From: UBA1146 sp963854815
GTDB lineage: Bacteria > Planctomycetota > UBA8108 > UBA1146
NCBI GenBank assembly: GCA_963854815.1
Contig: CAWLAN010000003.1
Coordinates: forward strand, 1 to 38,957
DNA length: 38,957 nucleotides
Direction: 5' to 3'
Under the pieces are notes generated by a model. It worked only from the letters and a program-made list of their open reading frames with translations, ran no database searches and was not told where the DNA came from. Of the stretch, positions 30,698 to 38,957 are shown piece by piece. The position numbers and the translations under genes are program-made. Positions within the stretch are counted from its first letter, which is position 1, and each line of letters opens with the position of its first letter.

Positions 30698-32461
30698 CTA
30701 TTTGCCATCATTGCGCGAGAACTCGCCCGCCTTCAACTTGCGATCATATTCGCGCAACGAAGCGACCGCGATGTAACCGAGAGCCAGCACGATCGGAATA
30801 TTGACCACCAGCATCGATCCGGTGCCCAGGTCTGCCAGCAGCATCATCTGATCGGTGTTCTCGATCATCGCCGCACCGACGATCGCCAGCAGCAGGAAGG
30901 CAATCTTGTAGGGCAGAACCCCCCTCGCCCCGACCAGGAAGGCGACCCCCTTCTCGCCGTAGTAAGACCACGAGATCATCGTCGAGATGGCAAACAGCCA
31001 CGCCGCCAGGGTGACGAGCCACTTGCCCAGCCCCTCGAAGGCGCGATCGAAAGCGAAGGCGGTCAGTTGCGCTCCCTCGTATTCGCGGTAGATTCCCGCT
31101 CCGCCACCCTCCACCTCGAGAATTCGAATGTCACCAGGAATCCCGTCCCAGTCCGATGACTTCAGCTCGACATCCCCCCAGGAGATCACCAGAGTTACCG
31201 CCGCATCTGGATGTTCCGGGTCTGGCACTTCGTCGATCACTCCGGTGATCTTGAACCGGTTGGAACCGGTCGAGCGATGTGTCATTCCCTGCGCTTCTGC
31301 CAGCACGAAGAGTTTGTCGCCATGGGACCACTGGTCGAGCCTTTGTTCGGGAAGATGTGACACCGTCGCCGCCGTGACGACAATGTATTCATCACCCTCG
31401 CCAGCAGCTGCCAGACTGATCTCCGTCGCCAGAGGACCGATGGAATCCCGGTTCCAGGTTCCAGTCGAGAGGATCACCATCGCGGTCAGGGTGCAGATAC
31501 AGATGGTGTCGATGAAGGGTCCAAGACCACCGACGACCCCCTCACGGGCGGGTTCTGCCGTCTTGGCGGCAGCATGAGCGATCGGAGCCGACCCCTGGCC
31601 CGCTTCGTTGGAGAAGAGAGCCCGTTTCATCCCCACCACAAAGGCGTAACCAAGAGTTCCGCCGATGAAAGCCCCCTCGGCTTCAGCACTACCAAAGGCA
31701 CTATCGAAGACCAGTTTCAGTAGCCCCGGAATCTGGTCCGCGTTCACCACCAGCACGGCAAAACCAGCTATCAGGTACAGAAGACACATCAACGGCACCA
31801 GTTTTGACGCCACCGTCCCGATGCGCTTGATGCCACCGATGATCACCAGCCCGACCAGCATCGCCAGGATGATCCCGGTCGCTACCTTCGGCACGCCAAA
31901 GTAACCCTCGGTCAGTCCCGCCACGTTCCAGGCCTGGAACATGTTGCCGCCGGTGATGGTCGAGATGATGAGAGTGATGCAGAAGAAACCTCCGATGATC
32001 GAGCCGAACACCGCCCAGCCGCTACCCTTCTTGGCCAGAACCTGCTTCACGACATGCATCGCACCACCACTGGGGTTGTCCGGATCGGTTGTGTCTCGAT
32101 AGATCATCGCCAACGTGATCTCGATCGTCTTCAACGCCATGCCGAAGAAACCGACCACCCACATCCAGAACAGGGCGCCGGGACCACCGACCGAAATCGC
32201 CACCGCCACTCCACCGATGTTGCCGAGTCCGACGGTCGCTGATAACGCCGCCGACAGTGCCTGAAAGTGATTGATGGCACCGGGATCATCGGGGTCGTCG
32301 TAGATACCCCGGACCACCGCCAGGCCATGTGTCATCACCCGGTACTGGGTGAAGCGGGTCCACACAGTGAACAGAACCCCGGCCCCGAGCAGCGCCACGA
32401 ACGTGGGTGTACTCCAGATCCACTCGCCGATCAGTTCGATCCAATGCCAGAAGAGATCCAA
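30698..32461 (-). CDS. AGCS-family sodium:alanine/glycine symporter
   Basis: This 587-aa transporter couples Na+ entry to uptake of small amino acids. The N-terminal half has the family signature G-L-G-N-I-G-G-V-A-V-A-I-S-V-G-G-P-G-A, then F-S-N-E-A-G-Q-G-S-A-P-I-A-H-A-A-A-K-T and later S-W-S-Y-Y-G-E-K. Between two conserved parts (after W-N-R-D-S-I-G-P and before G-A-Q-L-T-A-F-A-F) there is an insert of about 110 hydrophilic, beta-prone residues that usual AGCS proteins lack. TTG at 32461 is preferred since AGGGGAAGG lies about 9 nt upstream; a GTG at 32491 would add 10 residues. It follows a dehydratase/racemase gene on the same strand, consistent with import and use of an amino acid. Confidence 0.9.
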   Translation of the reverse strand: MDLFWHWIELIGEWIWSTPTFVALLGAGVLFTVWTRFTQYRVMTHGLAVVRGIYDDPDDPGAINHFQALSAALSATVGLGNIGGVAVAISVGGPGALFWMWVVGFFGMALKTIEITLAMIYRDTTDPDNPSGGAMHVVKQVLAKKGSGWAVFGSIIGGFFCITLIISTITGGNMFQAWNVAGLTEGYFGVPKVATGIILAMLVGLVIIGGIKRIGTVASKLVPLMCLLYLIAGFAVLVVNADQIPGLLKLVFDSAFGSAEAEGAFIGGTLGYAFVVGMKRALFSNEAGQGSAPIAHAAAKTAEPAREGVVGGLGPFIDTICICTLTAMVILSTGTWNRDSIGPLATEISLAAAGEGDEYIVVTAATVSHLPEQRLDQWSHGDKLFVLAEAQGMTHRSTGSNRFKITGVIDEVPDPEHPDAAVTLVISWGDVELKSSDWDGIPGDIRILEVEGGGAGIYREYEGAQLTAFAFDRAFEGLGKWLVTLAAWLFAISTMISWSYYGEKGVAFLVGARGVLPYKIAFLLLAIVGAAMIENTDQMMLLADLGTGSMLVVNIPIVLALGYIAVASLREYDRKLKAGEFSRNDGK

Positions 32462-32541
32462 GGTGGTCGTCCTTCCCCTCAGGAGCCGCACCGTCGAGGA
32501 ATTTCCCCCGTCCGGAGCCGAACACTAGGCAATCCTGGAGC

Positions 32542-32575
32542 CCGATACAAGGGAGCACCGTCGTGTCTGTATCGG
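32542..32575. repeat. Inverted repeat between dehydratase and symporter genes
   Basis: CCGATACA (32542-32549) and TGTATCGG (32568-32575) form an 8-bp perfect inverted repeat around 18 nt, inside the 133-nt gap upstream of the symporter start. It could be an operator or an attenuating hairpin. I looked for a glycine riboswitch here and did not see the conserved core. Confidence 0.45.
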
Positions 32576-32594
32576 CGGGAACGCTCCTTTGCAG

Positions 32595-33578
32595 CTAACT
32601 TCTCAGCAACCGCTCAAGTCGCTCATCGGAAACGTTGCCGCCGCTGATCACCGCCACATGAGTGCCCCCTGGCAGTGCCTCTCCTGTAGTCGGCACCAGC
32701 AGAGGCGCGACGGAGCAGGCCCCGCTCGGTTCTGCCTCGATCTGGCAATCGCAGCGGAGGATCCTGAGACTCTCGAGCAACTGATCCTCATCGATCACCT
32801 CGGCGACCACCCCGACCGAACTCAGCACTTCCCAGTTCCGTTGCCCGATCGTCAGCGGTAACAAACCATCGGCCTCGGATGTGCTGCTTTCGAGACGAAG
32901 CCGTCGCCCCTGGGCGATGGAGCGCGCCAGCGCCGCGGATCCTTCCGGTTCGACGGTATGAACCTGGCAGCCGGGAATCTGCGCCGCAGCGACCGCGGCA
33001 CAACCAGCGGAGAGCCCTCCCCCTCCGACTGGAACCCACAGGTGGTCGACCGTGCCGATCTCATCGATGATCTCGAGCATCAACGTTCCCTGGCCCGCCA
33101 TGATCCAGTCGTGATCGAAGGGAGGAATGATCGTCCAACCCCTGTCGGCGGCGATCTGCTCGGCGCGCTGTTTCCTCTCATCGGAGGTCGGTCCGACCCG
33201 GACCAGTTCCGCACCGGCATCGATCACCGCCTGAGCCTTGAGGGGATCGATGCTCCCGGGTGCCACCACCAGGGCCGGGATCCCCAGCACTTCTGCAGCC
33301 TCCGCCACCGCCCGGCCATGATTGCCGCTGGAGTAGGTCAACACCCCCGCCGGAACTCCCTCTTGCAACAGTCGCTCGAGGAAATGGGTCGCCCCCCTCG
33401 CCTTGAAGGATCCGGAACGCTGGCAGCACTCCAGTTTGACAAGCAGCCGGTCAGGACCAGCCACGACCAGATGGGAGGGAATCTGCACGAGAGGAGTCCG
33501 TATCAGCTTTTCTCGCAGCATCCGTGCCGCTTCGCACGCCAGGGTTGCGATCCGCTCGTGGCGAGAATCTCCGATCAA
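32595..33578 (-). CDS. PLP-dependent threonine/serine dehydratase or serine racemase
   Basis: This enzyme of about 327 aa is a fold-type II PLP protein. The PLP-binding Lys is in Q-R-S-G-S-F-K-A-R-G-A (K59 in this start), followed by Y-S-S-G-N-H-G-R-A-V-A, the phosphate loop V-G-G-G-G-L-S-A-G and the C-terminal I-S-G-G-N-V-S. It has no ACT regulatory domain, so it is like catabolic threonine dehydratase (TdcB) or serine racemase; the sequence does not decide between them. TTG at 33578 is preferred: GGGAG lies 7 nt upstream and the protein length then matches the family. An ATG at 33650 or GTG at 33662 would give a 24-28 residue extension. It lies upstream of an amino acid symporter on the same strand. 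Confidence 0.82.
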   Translation of the reverse strand: MIGDSRHERIATLACEAARMLREKLIRTPLVQIPSHLVVAGPDRLLVKLECCQRSGSFKARGATHFLERLLQEGVPAGVLTYSSGNHGRAVAEAAEVLGIPALVVAPGSIDPLKAQAVIDAGAELVRVGPTSDERKQRAEQIAADRGWTIIPPFDHDWIMAGQGTLMLEIIDEIGTVDHLWVPVGGGGLSAGCAAVAAAQIPGCQVHTVEPEGSAALARSIAQGRRLRLESSTSEADGLLPLTIGQRNWEVLSSVGVVAEVIDEDQLLESLRILRCDCQIEAEPSGACSVAPLLVPTTGEALPGGTHVAVISGGNVSDERLERLLRS

Positions 33579-33813
33579 GCCTGCTCCCTCTCCCAGACGA
33601 TATCCATCCCGTTCGGTCGGGGATCCTTGATGGGTTCCTCTGGCCTGCATATCGTACGCCACGTGACGGAGGGGGAGCAGCGAAACCCGGACTTCCGCCG
33701 GCAGACCTGGCCCGGCGAAGTCTGGTCCGGATCGAAATACCTCACCCCGCTCGTCTTTGCAGGCTCAGTGATCATCGTACAACCGGAATCCAAACCTCGC
33801 GGAAGGAACCGTC

Positions 33814-35751
33814 ATGGTCCGCAGTTCTTTCGATGCTCCCGCTCTCAGTGAAGAACACATCCGCTGGCATCAGGAAGCCGTGATTCGTTGCCGTCGTGCG
33901 ATCATCCAGATGACGAGTCTGGCGGCCTCGGGACACCCCGGAGGATCGTTGTCGTCCCTCGATCTCTATCTGGTGCTGTGGTCGTGCGCCCGCGTCGAGG
34001 CGGACAACCCCTGGATGACGGGGCGGGATCGCATCGTTGTCAGTCACGGTCACACCTCGCCAGGTGTCTATTCGGTGCTTGCCGAGCTCGGCTTTGTCGA
34101 TAGGGAAGAGGTGATCGCATCCTTTCGCAGCACACAGAATCTTTTCGAGGGACACATCGAACGAGAAGTGCCGGGTGTCGAATGGACCACCGGCAATCTC
34201 GGCCAGGGGTTGTCGGCAGCCTGCGGCATGACCCTGGGAGAGAGGATCCACGGTCGCCGTGCGCGGATTTTCGTTCCGATGGGAGATGGGGAACAACAGA
34301 AGGGTCAGATCAGTGAAGCGCGCCGCTTCGCCGTCAAGTTTGGCCTCAACGAGATCACCGCCATCGTCGACCGCAATCAGCAGCAGATCAGCGGAGGCAC
34401 GCAACAGATCATGCCCCAGCGCATCGTCGAGAACTGGGAGTCCGATGGCTGGCACGTGGTGGAGATCGATGGCCACGATCCACAACAGATCTTCTCCACA
34501 TTGCAGCAGGCAGGCCGCGACGAGCAGCGACCCTGGTGCATCGTAGCGAACACGGTGATGGGCAAGGGAATCTCCTTCATGGAGAATCTATGCGACTTCC
34601 ATGGCCGCGGTCTGAAACCGGAAGAGTTTGCCGCTGCAATCGAGGAACTGGGCGAAGATCCGGCGCTGTGGGATCTGGGTCCCTTCGAGCAACGCCGCAA
34701 CCGGCGCCCGGCCAGCACCATCCCCTCTCTGCCGCATCAGTTCCCGAAACTGAATCCGGGAGAGCCGGTCACCTACGGAGTCGATGAACGGACCGATTGC
34801 CGCAGTGCCTTCGGCAAGGCGATTCACGATGTCGCCCTCGCGACCGACAGCAAGTCTCCTCCGATCGCTGCCTTCGACTGTGACCTGGAGGGATCTGTCA
34901 AACTGGGTGCCTTCCACGAGTCCTTCCCCGATCGTTTCTTTCAGTCCGGGGTCCAGGAACATCACACGGCCACCTGCGCGGGAGCCCTTTCCACCTGCGG
35001 AGTCACTACCGTGTTCGCTGATTTCGGGGTCTTCGGAGTGTGCGAGACCTACAACCAGCATCGACTCAGCGATATCAATCACGCCCAGTTGAAGATCGCA
35101 TGCACCCATCTGGGTCTCGATGTCGGTGAAGATGGTAAGACCCATCAATGCATCGATTATGTCGGCTTGCTGCGAAACATCTTCGGCATGAGCATCTTTG
35201 TGCCGGCAGATCCGAACCAGACCGATCGCATCGTGCGTCATGCCCTGACGACACCGGGAATGGCATTCATCGGCATGGGACGTTCGAAACTGTCCACCAT
35301 CACCGATGAAAATGGTGCGCCTTTCTTCGCTGGCGACTACCAGTTCGAACCGGGAAGGATCGACTTCATCCGCACGGGAACCGCCGGCATGGTGATCTCG
35401 ATGGGTACGCCGACCGGACGCGCACTGGAAGCCGTCGATGCTCTTCGCGCTGAGGGACTCGATATCAGTCTCGCCCACGTCGCAACTCCGGCCGAATTGG
35501 ATCGATCCTCTGTCCAGGAAATCGTCGGGCAACCCTTCATCGTGACTGTCGAGGATCATTCGGTCAGGACCGGACTGGGCAACTGCATCGCCGAGGCACT
35601 GTTCGACATCGGGACGACCATCCCGCATCTGCGTCTGGGCGTCGAGAAATACGCACCGAGCGGACCTGCCGTCGAGGTCTATCGTCATTGCGGTCTCGAT
35701 ACCGACTCCATCAAGGAACGGGTCCAGGCCTTTGCTCTCGAGCGGCAGTAG
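33814..35751 (+). CDS. tkt: Transketolase
   Basis: This 645-aa thiamine-diphosphate enzyme transfers two-carbon units between sugar phosphates in the pentose phosphate pathway. N-terminal features are A-S-G-H-P-G-G-S (38-45), S-H-G-H-T-S-P-G and the ThDP/metal motif G-D-G-E (157-160) through N188. The pyrimidine domain has the catalytic Glu in F-F-Q-S-G-V-Q-E-H-H. It is a single chain of normal length, but somewhat divergent from E. coli TktA, for example the usual L-F-G-G-S-A-D-L-loop is I-A-A-F-D-C-D-L-E-G-S. GGAAGGA precedes the ATG. It starts a same-strand run with the VOC and sulfatase genes. Confidence 0.9.
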   Translation: MVRSSFDAPALSEEHIRWHQEAVIRCRRAIIQMTSLAASGHPGGSLSSLDLYLVLWSCARVEADNPWMTGRDRIVVSHGHTSPGVYSVLAELGFVDREEVIASFRSTQNLFEGHIEREVPGVEWTTGNLGQGLSAACGMTLGERIHGRRARIFVPMGDGEQQKGQISEARRFAVKFGLNEITAIVDRNQQQISGGTQQIMPQRIVENWESDGWHVVEIDGHDPQQIFSTLQQAGRDEQRPWCIVANTVMGKGISFMENLCDFHGRGLKPEEFAAAIEELGEDPALWDLGPFEQRRNRRPASTIPSLPHQFPKLNPGEPVTYGVDERTDCRSAFGKAIHDVALATDSKSPPIAAFDCDLEGSVKLGAFHESFPDRFFQSGVQEHHTATCAGALSTCGVTTVFADFGVFGVCETYNQHRLSDINHAQLKIACTHLGLDVGEDGKTHQCIDYVGLLRNIFGMSIFVPADPNQTDRIVRHALTTPGMAFIGMGRSKLSTITDENGAPFFAGDYQFEPGRIDFIRTGTAGMVISMGTPTGRALEAVDALRAEGLDISLAHVATPAELDRSSVQEIVGQPFIVTVEDHSVRTGLGNCIAEALFDIGTTIPHLRLGVEKYAPSGPAVEVYRHCGLDTDSIKERVQAFALERQ

Positions 35752-35761
35752 CGGAGGCGAA

Positions 35762-36220
35762 ATGTTCGAGCCGCGCATAAGCATCATCACGCTGGGCGTG
35801 GCCGACATGGCGAGGTCCATCGCCTTTTACCGCGACGGCCTCGACTTTCCGACGGACATCACTGGCGATACCGCAGATTGGGCAATCTTCCAAACCGTCG
35901 GCACTCGCTTTGCGTTGTACCCGAAGGACTTGTTAGCCGCGGACATCGCCGCAGATTATCCGAAAACCGGCATCGGTTTCGGTGGCATCACGCTGGCTCA
36001 CAATGTTCGCAACGAGTCTGAGGTTGCCAAGGTGCTCGCCTTCGCCGAATCGGCTGGCGGCGAAATTCTGAAGCCCGCTCAACCGGCAGAGTGGGCCGGC
36101 CACAACGGCTACTTCGCCGACCCCGACGGCTATCCGTGGGAGGTCGCCTTCAACCCCAACAACGTCTTCACCGACGATGGCACAATCTGGGGCGGCTCGC
36201 TCGGGCCAATCTCGTGGTAA
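35762..36220 (+). CDS. VOC-superfamily (glyoxalase-like) protein
   Basis: This 152-aa protein has the paired beta-alpha-beta-beta-beta modules of the vicinal oxygen chelate fold: I-S-I-I-T-L-G-V-A-D-M-A-R-S-I-A-F-Y-R-D-G-L at the start and G-Y-F-A-D-P-D-G-Y-P-W-E-V-A at the end, with the C-terminal Glu a likely metal ligand. The first-strand His of true glyoxalase I is absent, so a lactoylglutathione lyase role is unlikely; no substrate can be named. The ATG at 35762 lies 10 nt after the transketolase stop, with GCGGAGGCG before it. Its codon choice seems a bit different from its neighbours (more mixed third positions), a weak hint of separate origin. Confidence 0.82.
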   Translation: MFEPRISIITLGVADMARSIAFYRDGLDFPTDITGDTADWAIFQTVGTRFALYPKDLLAADIAADYPKTGIGFGGITLAHNVRNESEVAKVLAFAESAGGEILKPAQPAEWAGHNGYFADPDGYPWEVAFNPNNVFTDDGTIWGGSLGPISW

Positions 36221-36249
36221 CGGGAATCAGCACCCGGACGGAAGACGAG

Positions 36250-37674
36250 TTGAGCCTGCCCCATTCCTGCTCGTTTCCACTCCCTCTTGCTGCTGGCATC
36301 GTTGTAATCCTCATCGGCGGCCTTATCGGTTGTCAGGGATCGGGATTCGGCAATACCAGGTCGGCGCGAAAACCACCATCGATCGTGATCTTGCTCGCCG
36401 ATGATGCCGGCTACGTCGACTTTGGTTTCACCGGTCTCCAGCAGGTTGCGACACCCCACATCGACCGGATCGCTGCCGAGGGAGTGACCTGTTCCCAGGG
36501 GTACGTGTGCGCCTCGGTGTGCAGCCCATCGAGGGCAGGCCTGTTGACCGGCCGTTACCCGCAACGATTCGGTCACGAGATGAACCTGCCTGCCGGCTCG
36601 AAGTTGGGCTTGCCAGTCACGGAACAAACCGTGGCCGATCGGTTGCAACAACACGGGTACACCACCGGAGCGATCGGCAAGTGGCATCTGGGTGAGGAGC
36701 CGCCTTTTCGTCCGTTGCGTCGCGGATTCGATGAGTTTCGCGGTTTTCTCGGGGGCTCGCGTACCTACCTGGACCGCAAGAACCTGTCGCGCAGAACCCT
36801 GTGGCTCGATGGAGATGAACCCGTGCCCTTGCCTGCCGCTTACGTCACCGATGCCATCGGATTGGAAGCGGCACGCTTCATCCGCGACCATCATTCCAGG
36901 CCTTTCTTCCTCTATGTTTCCTTCAGCGCCGTCCACACGCCGATGCAGGCTCTCGAATCCGATCTCGCCTCGGTGCCCCGAGGTGAAACTGACAAGCGCC
37001 GGAAGTTGCTGGCGATGACGATCGCCCTCGATCGCGCCGTCGGCGAGATCCTGGCAGCCATCGATGACAGCGGAATCGCCGACCATACCCTGGTGATGTT
37101 CGTCAACGACAACGGAGGTGCGACCAACAACGCCAGCGACAACGGTCCTCTGCGTGGCATGAAGGGATCGAAGTTCGAGGGTGGGATCCGGGTACCCTGG
37201 GCAACTCGCTGGCCCGGCCACATTCCAGCTGGAAGCCGATTCGATGCGCCGGTCAGCACACTCGATATCGCCGCCACCGTTTTGTCGGCAGCAAAGGTGC
37301 CGGCTGATGTGCTGCAGCAACTCGATGGCGTCGATCTCTCGGATCATCTTGGTGGGGTACGAAAAGACGCTCCCCACGAAGTTCTGTTCTGGAGGAGAGC
37401 TGTAGCCGCGGCGGTCCGCCATGGGCCGTGGAAGTTGATTCGAGTCGAAGGCCTCTCAACACAGTTGTTCCATCTCGAACAGGATCCCGGCGAGAGGGAT
37501 GACATCGCCTCGGAGCACCCGGAAATCAGCGCCGATCTACTGGCTCGCCTCGAACAGTGGGAACAAGGACTGATCGATCCCGCCTGGCAGACCGGCGAGG
37601 TGTGGCGACGTAACCAGGTCGAGAAACATCGCATCGATTTTCTCGGCAGGGCCAAGGAACGGACGCGGCCATGA
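36250..37674 (+). CDS. Sulfatase lipoprotein (formylglycine type)
   Basis: This 474-aa enzyme of the type I sulfatase/alkaline phosphatase superfamily hydrolyses sulfate esters, commonly of algal polysaccharides in marine planctomycetes. A hydrophobic leader ends in the lipobox L-I-G-C (Cys28), so it is membrane-anchored outside the cytoplasm. Metal ligands D51-D52 (A-D-D-A-G), the C91-S-P-S-R motif whose Cys is converted to formylglycine, G-K-W-H-L-G and N-D-N-G-G are all present. TTG at 36250 is taken as the start because GGAAG lies upstream and it begins the lipoprotein signal; a GTG at 36214 is in frame. It follows the VOC gene by 29 nt. Confidence 0.88.
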   Translation: MSLPHSCSFPLPLAAGIVVILIGGLIGCQGSGFGNTRSARKPPSIVILLADDAGYVDFGFTGLQQVATPHIDRIAAEGVTCSQGYVCASVCSPSRAGLLTGRYPQRFGHEMNLPAGSKLGLPVTEQTVADRLQQHGYTTGAIGKWHLGEEPPFRPLRRGFDEFRGFLGGSRTYLDRKNLSRRTLWLDGDEPVPLPAAYVTDAIGLEAARFIRDHHSRPFFLYVSFSAVHTPMQALESDLASVPRGETDKRRKLLAMTIALDRAVGEILAAIDDSGIADHTLVMFVNDNGGATNNASDNGPLRGMKGSKFEGGIRVPWATRWPGHIPAGSRFDAPVSTLDIAATVLSAAKVPADVLQQLDGVDLSDHLGGVRKDAPHEVLFWRRAVAAAVRHGPWKLIRVEGLSTQLFHLEQDPGERDDIASEHPEISADLLARLEQWEQGLIDPAWQTGEVWRRNQVEKHRIDFLGRAKERTRP

Positions 37675-38410
37675 CCACACCTTGGCCCGGGAAATTGCTC
37701 GTCCATCTCGTCAGTCGGGTCACCATCCGAGATGGCCATCTACGATCCGCGACGCGTGTGTTGATGTTGATTTGATGTTGATGGCAGAGGGATTCACTGC
37801 GGTCTGATCTGATCCCCTCGCTGTCGGGCGCTGTCGACTCGACGTGCCACCGTCCCCCGGCGGCAATAAATTTCACCGCCCAGCACCGAAAAGTACACTT
37901 GCTGGACCATTCTGGTGATCAGCGGATCCTGTCATTCCTGTCATAGATTCGGCCTCGAACGGTCCCCATCCCCCCCCTCGGCCGGTTTGGCTCCCAGGGG
38001 CTAACCGGGTTCGACCGCGACCGGGAAGCCCCCCAGCGGCCCCTGCATCGCTCTCGTTAATGCTTCTTGGCAAACAACTTATATCAGCAATATTTGCCGT
38101 GCGTGAAAATCCGGCGGTTTCGGCGCTGAGGTTCGAAAAATGCCCAAACTTCTCCTGAGAGACCCTGTTGCGGACATCAGCATAGTCCAATAAAGTTGTA
38201 GATACGGTTTAGTGGAATCTATCCCTAAACTGCTTGGGCTGAGCGAGGTGCTCTTCTCGTGAATTTCTGCAGTGTCCTTCTCGAAGGTCACGTGGGTTCT
38301 CTGGCGGTTCCCTCGCGCATTTTAGTTGGTTCATTTGATTCTATTGGTTGTCGTCACCGAGGAGGTGTCGATTGACCTTGTCTTTTCGACAAAAGAAGGA
38401 AGGCCTTTCC
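37675..38410. other. Long intergenic region with repeats and hairpins
   Basis: I see no protein-coding gene in these 736 nt. Contents: an inverted repeat CCATCTCG (37703-37710) / CGAGATGG (37728-37735) just after the sulfatase stop; an exact 11-bp tandem repeat TTGATGTTGAT (37761-37771 and 37772-37782); a C-rich run near 37970; a GC-rich foldable block at 37997-38032 (GGGGCT with AGCCCC, and CCGG with CCGG inside); and an 8-bp hairpin with one bulged T (GTTTAGTGG / CCCTAAAC, 38207-38230). A long leader for the downstream secreted protein or a small RNA is possible. Confidence 0.5.
37761..37782. repeat. Two perfect 11-bp tandem copies
   Basis: TTGATGTTGAT occurs twice head to tail, with partial further matches at both edges. 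It lies downstream of the sulfatase gene in non-coding DNA. No function is suggested by the sequence. Confidence 0.8.
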
Positions 38411-38957
38411 ATGAGTGCTTATCGTTTCTGTATGACCTTCGCCGCAATGCTGGCGCTCGTCATCGCAAGTCCTGTAGTGCACGCGGATGATGAATGTGCG
38501 ACCGCAAGTCCAGTGAGCTATGGTGCCAACGCTTTTGACACCACCGGCTACACTCCAAGCGCGGAGCCAAATCCGACCGGTTGCACCAACGCTTATGGTC
38601 AGAACCTGGCCGACGGCTGGTACAGTTTCACCGCAGACTGCGATGGAACCACGACCTTCGAAACCTGCGACGCAGCTAGTTTCGACACCGACCTCGCCGT
38701 CTACGATGGTGGCTGCGGTGCTCTCAACCTGATCGCCTGTGACGGCGACGGTGGAGCGGCTGCTGGTTGTCAGGGCTTTGATTCGGCACTTACCATTTCA
38801 ACCACGGCCGGAACCACTTATCAGGTTCGAATCGGTGGCTGGGGTGGCGGCGAAGAGGGTCCTGGTACTTTGACCATCACGAACACCGCCCCCTGTCCTA
38901 CTCCTGACGAGTGCGCTGGTGCGGCTACCGTCGTCGATGGTGCCAACGCTTTTGACA
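38411..38957 (+). CDS. Secreted repeat protein, 3' end beyond window
   Basis: The window ends inside this gene; 182 codons are visible. A signal peptide (1-25, V-H-A/D) is followed by one complete beta-domain that closely resembles the repeats of the protease at 13907: E-C-A-T-A, G-A-N-A-F-D-T-T-G, D-G-W-Y-S-F, F-D-T-D-L-A-V-Y, G-C-G-A-L-N-L-I-A-C and R-I-G-G-W, and then the start of a second copy (D-E-C-A-G-A, G-A-N-A-F-D). GAAGGAAGG lies 8 nt before the ATG. It is probably a cell-surface or extracellular protein; whether it ends in a dockerin-like tail cannot be seen. Confidence 0.85.
   Translation, partial: MSAYRFCMTFAAMLALVIASPVVHADDECATASPVSYGANAFDTTGYTPSAEPNPTGCTNAYGQNLADGWYSFTADCDGTTTFETCDAASFDTDLAVYDGGCGALNLIACDGDGGAAAGCQGFDSALTISTTAGTTYQVRIGGWGGGEEGPGTLTITNTAPCPTPDECAGAATVVDGANAFD

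Noticed and set aside
30540..30804. Short forward frame starting ATGGAGATTCAG
   Set aside because: It runs into the 3' end of the symporter gene on the other strand, is rich in Arg, Pro and His as in shadow frames, and shows no family motif.
32462..32594. Glycine riboswitch upstream of the AGCS symporter
   Set aside because: Such riboswitches often precede AGCS genes, but the conserved core bases are not visible; only a simple inverted repeat is present.
37761..37782. Tandem repeat as the start of a CRISPR array or origin iterons
   Set aside because: There are only two 11-bp copies with no spacers and no replication gene nearby.
37985..38345. tmRNA or tRNA gene suggested by GGGGCTAACCGGGTTCGAC
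   Set aside because: The block resembles a tmRNA 5' end or a T-arm, but there is no matching 3' acceptor end with CCA, no tag frame ending in L-A-A and no tRNA cloverleaf.

Overview
The window looks like chromosomal DNA of a planctomycete (phylum Planctomycetota, probably marine). By eye it is GC-rich. It carries a DUF1080/propeller/cytochrome c fusion of the PVC type, a formylglycine sulfatase lipoprotein, and secreted proteins with dockerin-like EF-hand pairs and a short Cys-containing tail. TTG and GTG starts are common. The taxon is inferred from protein architecture; there is no rRNA gene to test it.

Layout. (1) 136-7534 (+): a Mrp-type multisubunit cation/proton antiporter operon (E, F, G, a D/E-like fusion, B, C, three NuoL/M-type subunits and a 2-TM microprotein), with genes coupled by 1-4 nt overlaps. 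(2) 7583-9220 (-): an outer-membrane-type lipoprotein followed by ferrochelatase hemH, which has an internal Cys cluster. (3) 9353-13752 (+): a D-glycerate 3-kinase-like enzyme coupled to a 1164-aa secreted DUF1080/propeller/cytochrome c protein. (4) 13907-18190 (+): a secreted lysyl-endopeptidase-like protease with repeat domains and a dockerin-like end, then a strong terminator. (5) 18333-21467 (+): an error-prone DnaE2-type polymerase behind a perfect GAAC-N4-GTTC LexA box placed between a -35 and a -10. (6) 21468-24154 (-): a RuBisCO-like protein, a 2-TM protein and a NamZ/DUF1343 muramidase, divergent from (7) 24276-26299 (+): two overlapping gap-type genes, the first with its catalytic Cys replaced by Ser. 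(8) 26383-30223: the most unusual part, with two candidate selenoprotein genes. (9) 30698-33578 (-): an AGCS symporter and a PLP dehydratase/racemase. (10) 33814-37674 (+): transketolase, a VOC protein and a sulfatase lipoprotein. (11) 38411-end (+): the start of another secreted repeat protein.

Main discovery. In region 8 two unrelated genes are each interrupted by one in-frame TGA exactly where the family has a redox Cys. A secreted thioredoxin/TlpA-like protein reads W-A-T-W-U-G-P-C (Sec68, minus strand). A DUF1573 protein reads U-G-C (Sec91, plus strand), and its neighbouring paralogue has the ordinary C-G-C. The DUF1573 TGA is followed by a textbook bacterial SECIS hairpin (8-bp perfect stem, 7-nt loop starting with G). 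All three proteins carry export signals, so the locus may encode an envelope redox system using selenocysteine. No selA/B/C/D gene lies in the window, so the decoding machinery must be elsewhere if the call is right.

Several genes here handle triose, tetrose and pentose phosphates (glycerate kinase, two GAPDH-type proteins, transketolase, RuBisCO-like protein), but they lie in separate transcription units and a joint pathway is only a suggestion.
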